Assembly (NCBI GenBank): GCA_040255445.1
Contig: JBDZUZ010000190.1
Span: forward strand, 1 to 6,223
Source of the DNA: JBDZUZ01 sp040255445
GTDB lineage: Bacteria; Planctomycetota; Phycisphaerae; Phycisphaerales; UBA1924
Direction of reading: 5' to 3'
Length of the DNA: 6,223 nucleotides
The position numbers were made by a program, and so were the translations under genes. Below the pieces are notes generated by a model that saw only the letters and a list, made by a program, of their open reading frames with translations, made no database searches and had not been told where the DNA came from. Below are positions 5,592 through 6,223 of the stretch, in pieces. Position 1 is the stretch's first letter, and the number at the start of each line of letters is the position of its first letter.

Positions 5592-5995
5592 CAGGCGGGG
5601 CCATCGGACGGATCAGGGCGGTAGGCGACCACGCGATCCGAGGCGGACTCGATTCGGTCGATGCCGAATTGGGCGAGGGCATCGTACAACGCAGGGGACT
5701 CGCTCATGCCGAAGAGATGCAGCGTGGTCCAGGGCGGCGAGTGTCCGTGGATGCCGTGGTGCAGATCGACATCTTCGAGGAGCGAAACCATTTCCGGTCC
5801 ATCTACTGGAGTGTGGAGCGTGATCGAAGTGACGCCGCGTTCGAGCGAGTGACTGGTCGAGACCGCGTGGAACGCATCGATGATCGGATCATTTGTCGGT
5901 GACCGCACGATCCACACGTGCATCTGGTCTGCGAGCACGTAGAGGCGCGCACCAAAGTCGGGGTCGAGTACAAGAGCAACGCTGTGCGGGGCCAT
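5591..5995 (-). CDS. Hypothetical protein, 134 residues
   Basis: I do not recognise this family. The protein is soluble, with no signal peptide or membrane helix, and looks like a compact alpha/beta domain. Strand-like segments are SVALVLDPDF, RLYVLADQMHVWIVRSP and VTSITLHT. A helix follows (PEMVSLLEDVD), then a His-rich block LHHGIHGHSPPWTTLHLFG (about 89-107 from this start), then the helix SPALYDALAQFGIDRI. The histidines could bind a metal, but this is only a possibility. Codon use looks genuinely coding up to the ATG at 5995. The frame stays open to the right edge, but that part has an Arg/Pro-rich translation and overlaps repeats, so I exclude it. No ribosome binding site precedes the ATG. 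It heads a minus-strand string with the small ORF and the potassium channel. Confidence 0.68.
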   Translation of the reverse strand: MAPHSVALVLDPDFGARLYVLADQMHVWIVRSPTNDPIIDAFHAVSTSHSLERGVTSITLHTPVDGPEMVSLLEDVDLHHGIHGHSPPWTTLHLFGMSESPALYDALAQFGIDRIESASDRVVAYRPDPSDGPA

Positions 5996-6015
5996 GAGGA
6001 AGGGTACGGAAACGT

Positions 6016-6030
6016 CCGCCCTCCGGGCGG
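6016..6030. repeat. GCCCTCCGGGC hairpin, first of two
   Basis: CCGCCC (6016-6021) and GGGCGG (6025-6030) form a perfect 6-bp stem around TCC, 21 bp before the start of the hypothetical gene. The core GCCCTCCGGGC recurs at 6109-6119. On the minus strand the stem is followed by ACGTTTCC, too weak a T run to call a terminator. Confidence 0.45.
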
Positions 6031-6047
6031 TGAGGCGCTGCTGCACT

Positions 6048-6096
6048 CCGGGGGCTTGCTTCGGGCGGCTGCGCCGGCCCGAAGCGGCGCCCCCGG
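6048..6096. repeat. 49-bp long hairpin
   Basis: Outer arms CCGGGGGC (6048-6055) and GCCCCCGG (6089-6096) and inner arms GCTTCGGGC (6058-6066) and GCCCGAAGC (6077-6085) are all perfect. They are separated by a small internal loop (2 against 3 nt), and GGC/GCC can pair in the apical loop. That makes about 20 bp of very stable GC-rich stem between the dispersed repeat and the hypothetical gene. There is no T tract on either side. Confidence 0.7.
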
Positions 6097-6107
6097 CAAC
6101 CATCGTG

Positions 6108-6120
6108 GGCCCTCCGGGCC
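6108..6120. repeat. GCCCTCCGGGC hairpin, second of two
   Basis: GGCCC (6108-6112) and GGGCC (6116-6120) pair around TCC. Its core matches the hairpin at 6016-6030, which suggests a short repeated palindromic unit in this intergenic stretch. Confidence 0.4.
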
Positions 6121-6134
6121 GGGGCTGGGAGGGT

Positions 6135-6209
6135 TGACGCGAACGTGTCGCCCGCTTCGAGGGCTCTGGGGTTTTTGGGCTGCTGACCCACGGCTTGCGG
6201 CTTCGCCGC
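6135..6209 (+). repeat. Dispersed 75-bp repeat, copy 2
   Basis: This is the partner of 4476-4550, in the same orientation, 64 of 75 bases identical without gaps. Just past the copy the sequence continues to GCGCCATGGG, which can pair with CCCACGGC (6187-6194) to close a larger hairpin over GCGGC-TTC-GCCGC. The window ends 14 bp after the copy, so the true right boundary is not visible. Confidence 0.85.
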
Positions 6210-6223
6210 TGCGCCATGGGCAA

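Noticed and set aside
5996..6223. N-terminal extension of the hypothetical protein to the right edge
   Set aside because: The frame is open, but the extra 76 residues are Arg/Pro/Ser-rich, pass through hairpins and a dispersed repeat, and look non-coding.

Overview
The window is high-GC bacterial chromosomal DNA. It most resembles a planctomycete, probably of the Phycisphaerae type. That is an inference from the PAP-variant PEP-CTERM tail, the lipoprotein glucoamylase-like gene and the mixed use of Shine-Dalgarno sites; nothing here fixes the species.

Left part (1-3889): a small sugar-responsive module. A LacI-family regulator (2780-3889, +) diverges from a lipoprotein of the glucoamylase-like/GH144 type (1119-2687, -). 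Downstream of the latter, on the same strand, is a secreted PEP-CTERM protein (120-929, -). Two LacI-type operators that agree at 11 of 14 positions sit in the two control regions (1013-1026 and 2753-2766), so the regulator probably controls itself, the glycosidase and the PEP-CTERM protein. The PEP-CTERM gene ends in a strong intrinsic terminator. Immediately after its T-rich tract, at the left edge, lies what looks like the first 52 nt of a group IIC intron, a class known to insert behind terminator hairpins.

Middle part (3890-4674): an orphan ribbon-helix-helix antitoxin (4015-4269, -) with a near-consensus promoter, a perfect palindromic operator and a strong ribosome binding site. It is followed only by a 30-residue remnant of a RelE/ParE-type toxin. 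Next comes about 340 bp without a credible gene, containing several inverted repeats and one copy of a dispersed repeat.

Right part (4675-6223): a minus-strand string made of a 134-residue protein of unknown function, a possible 36-residue ORF overlapping both neighbours (TGATG and ATGA junctions), and a six-helix voltage-gated-type potassium channel with a cysteine-rich tail. Upstream lies a second copy of the 75-bp repeat beside large hairpins. No CRISPR, tRNA or rRNA was seen.
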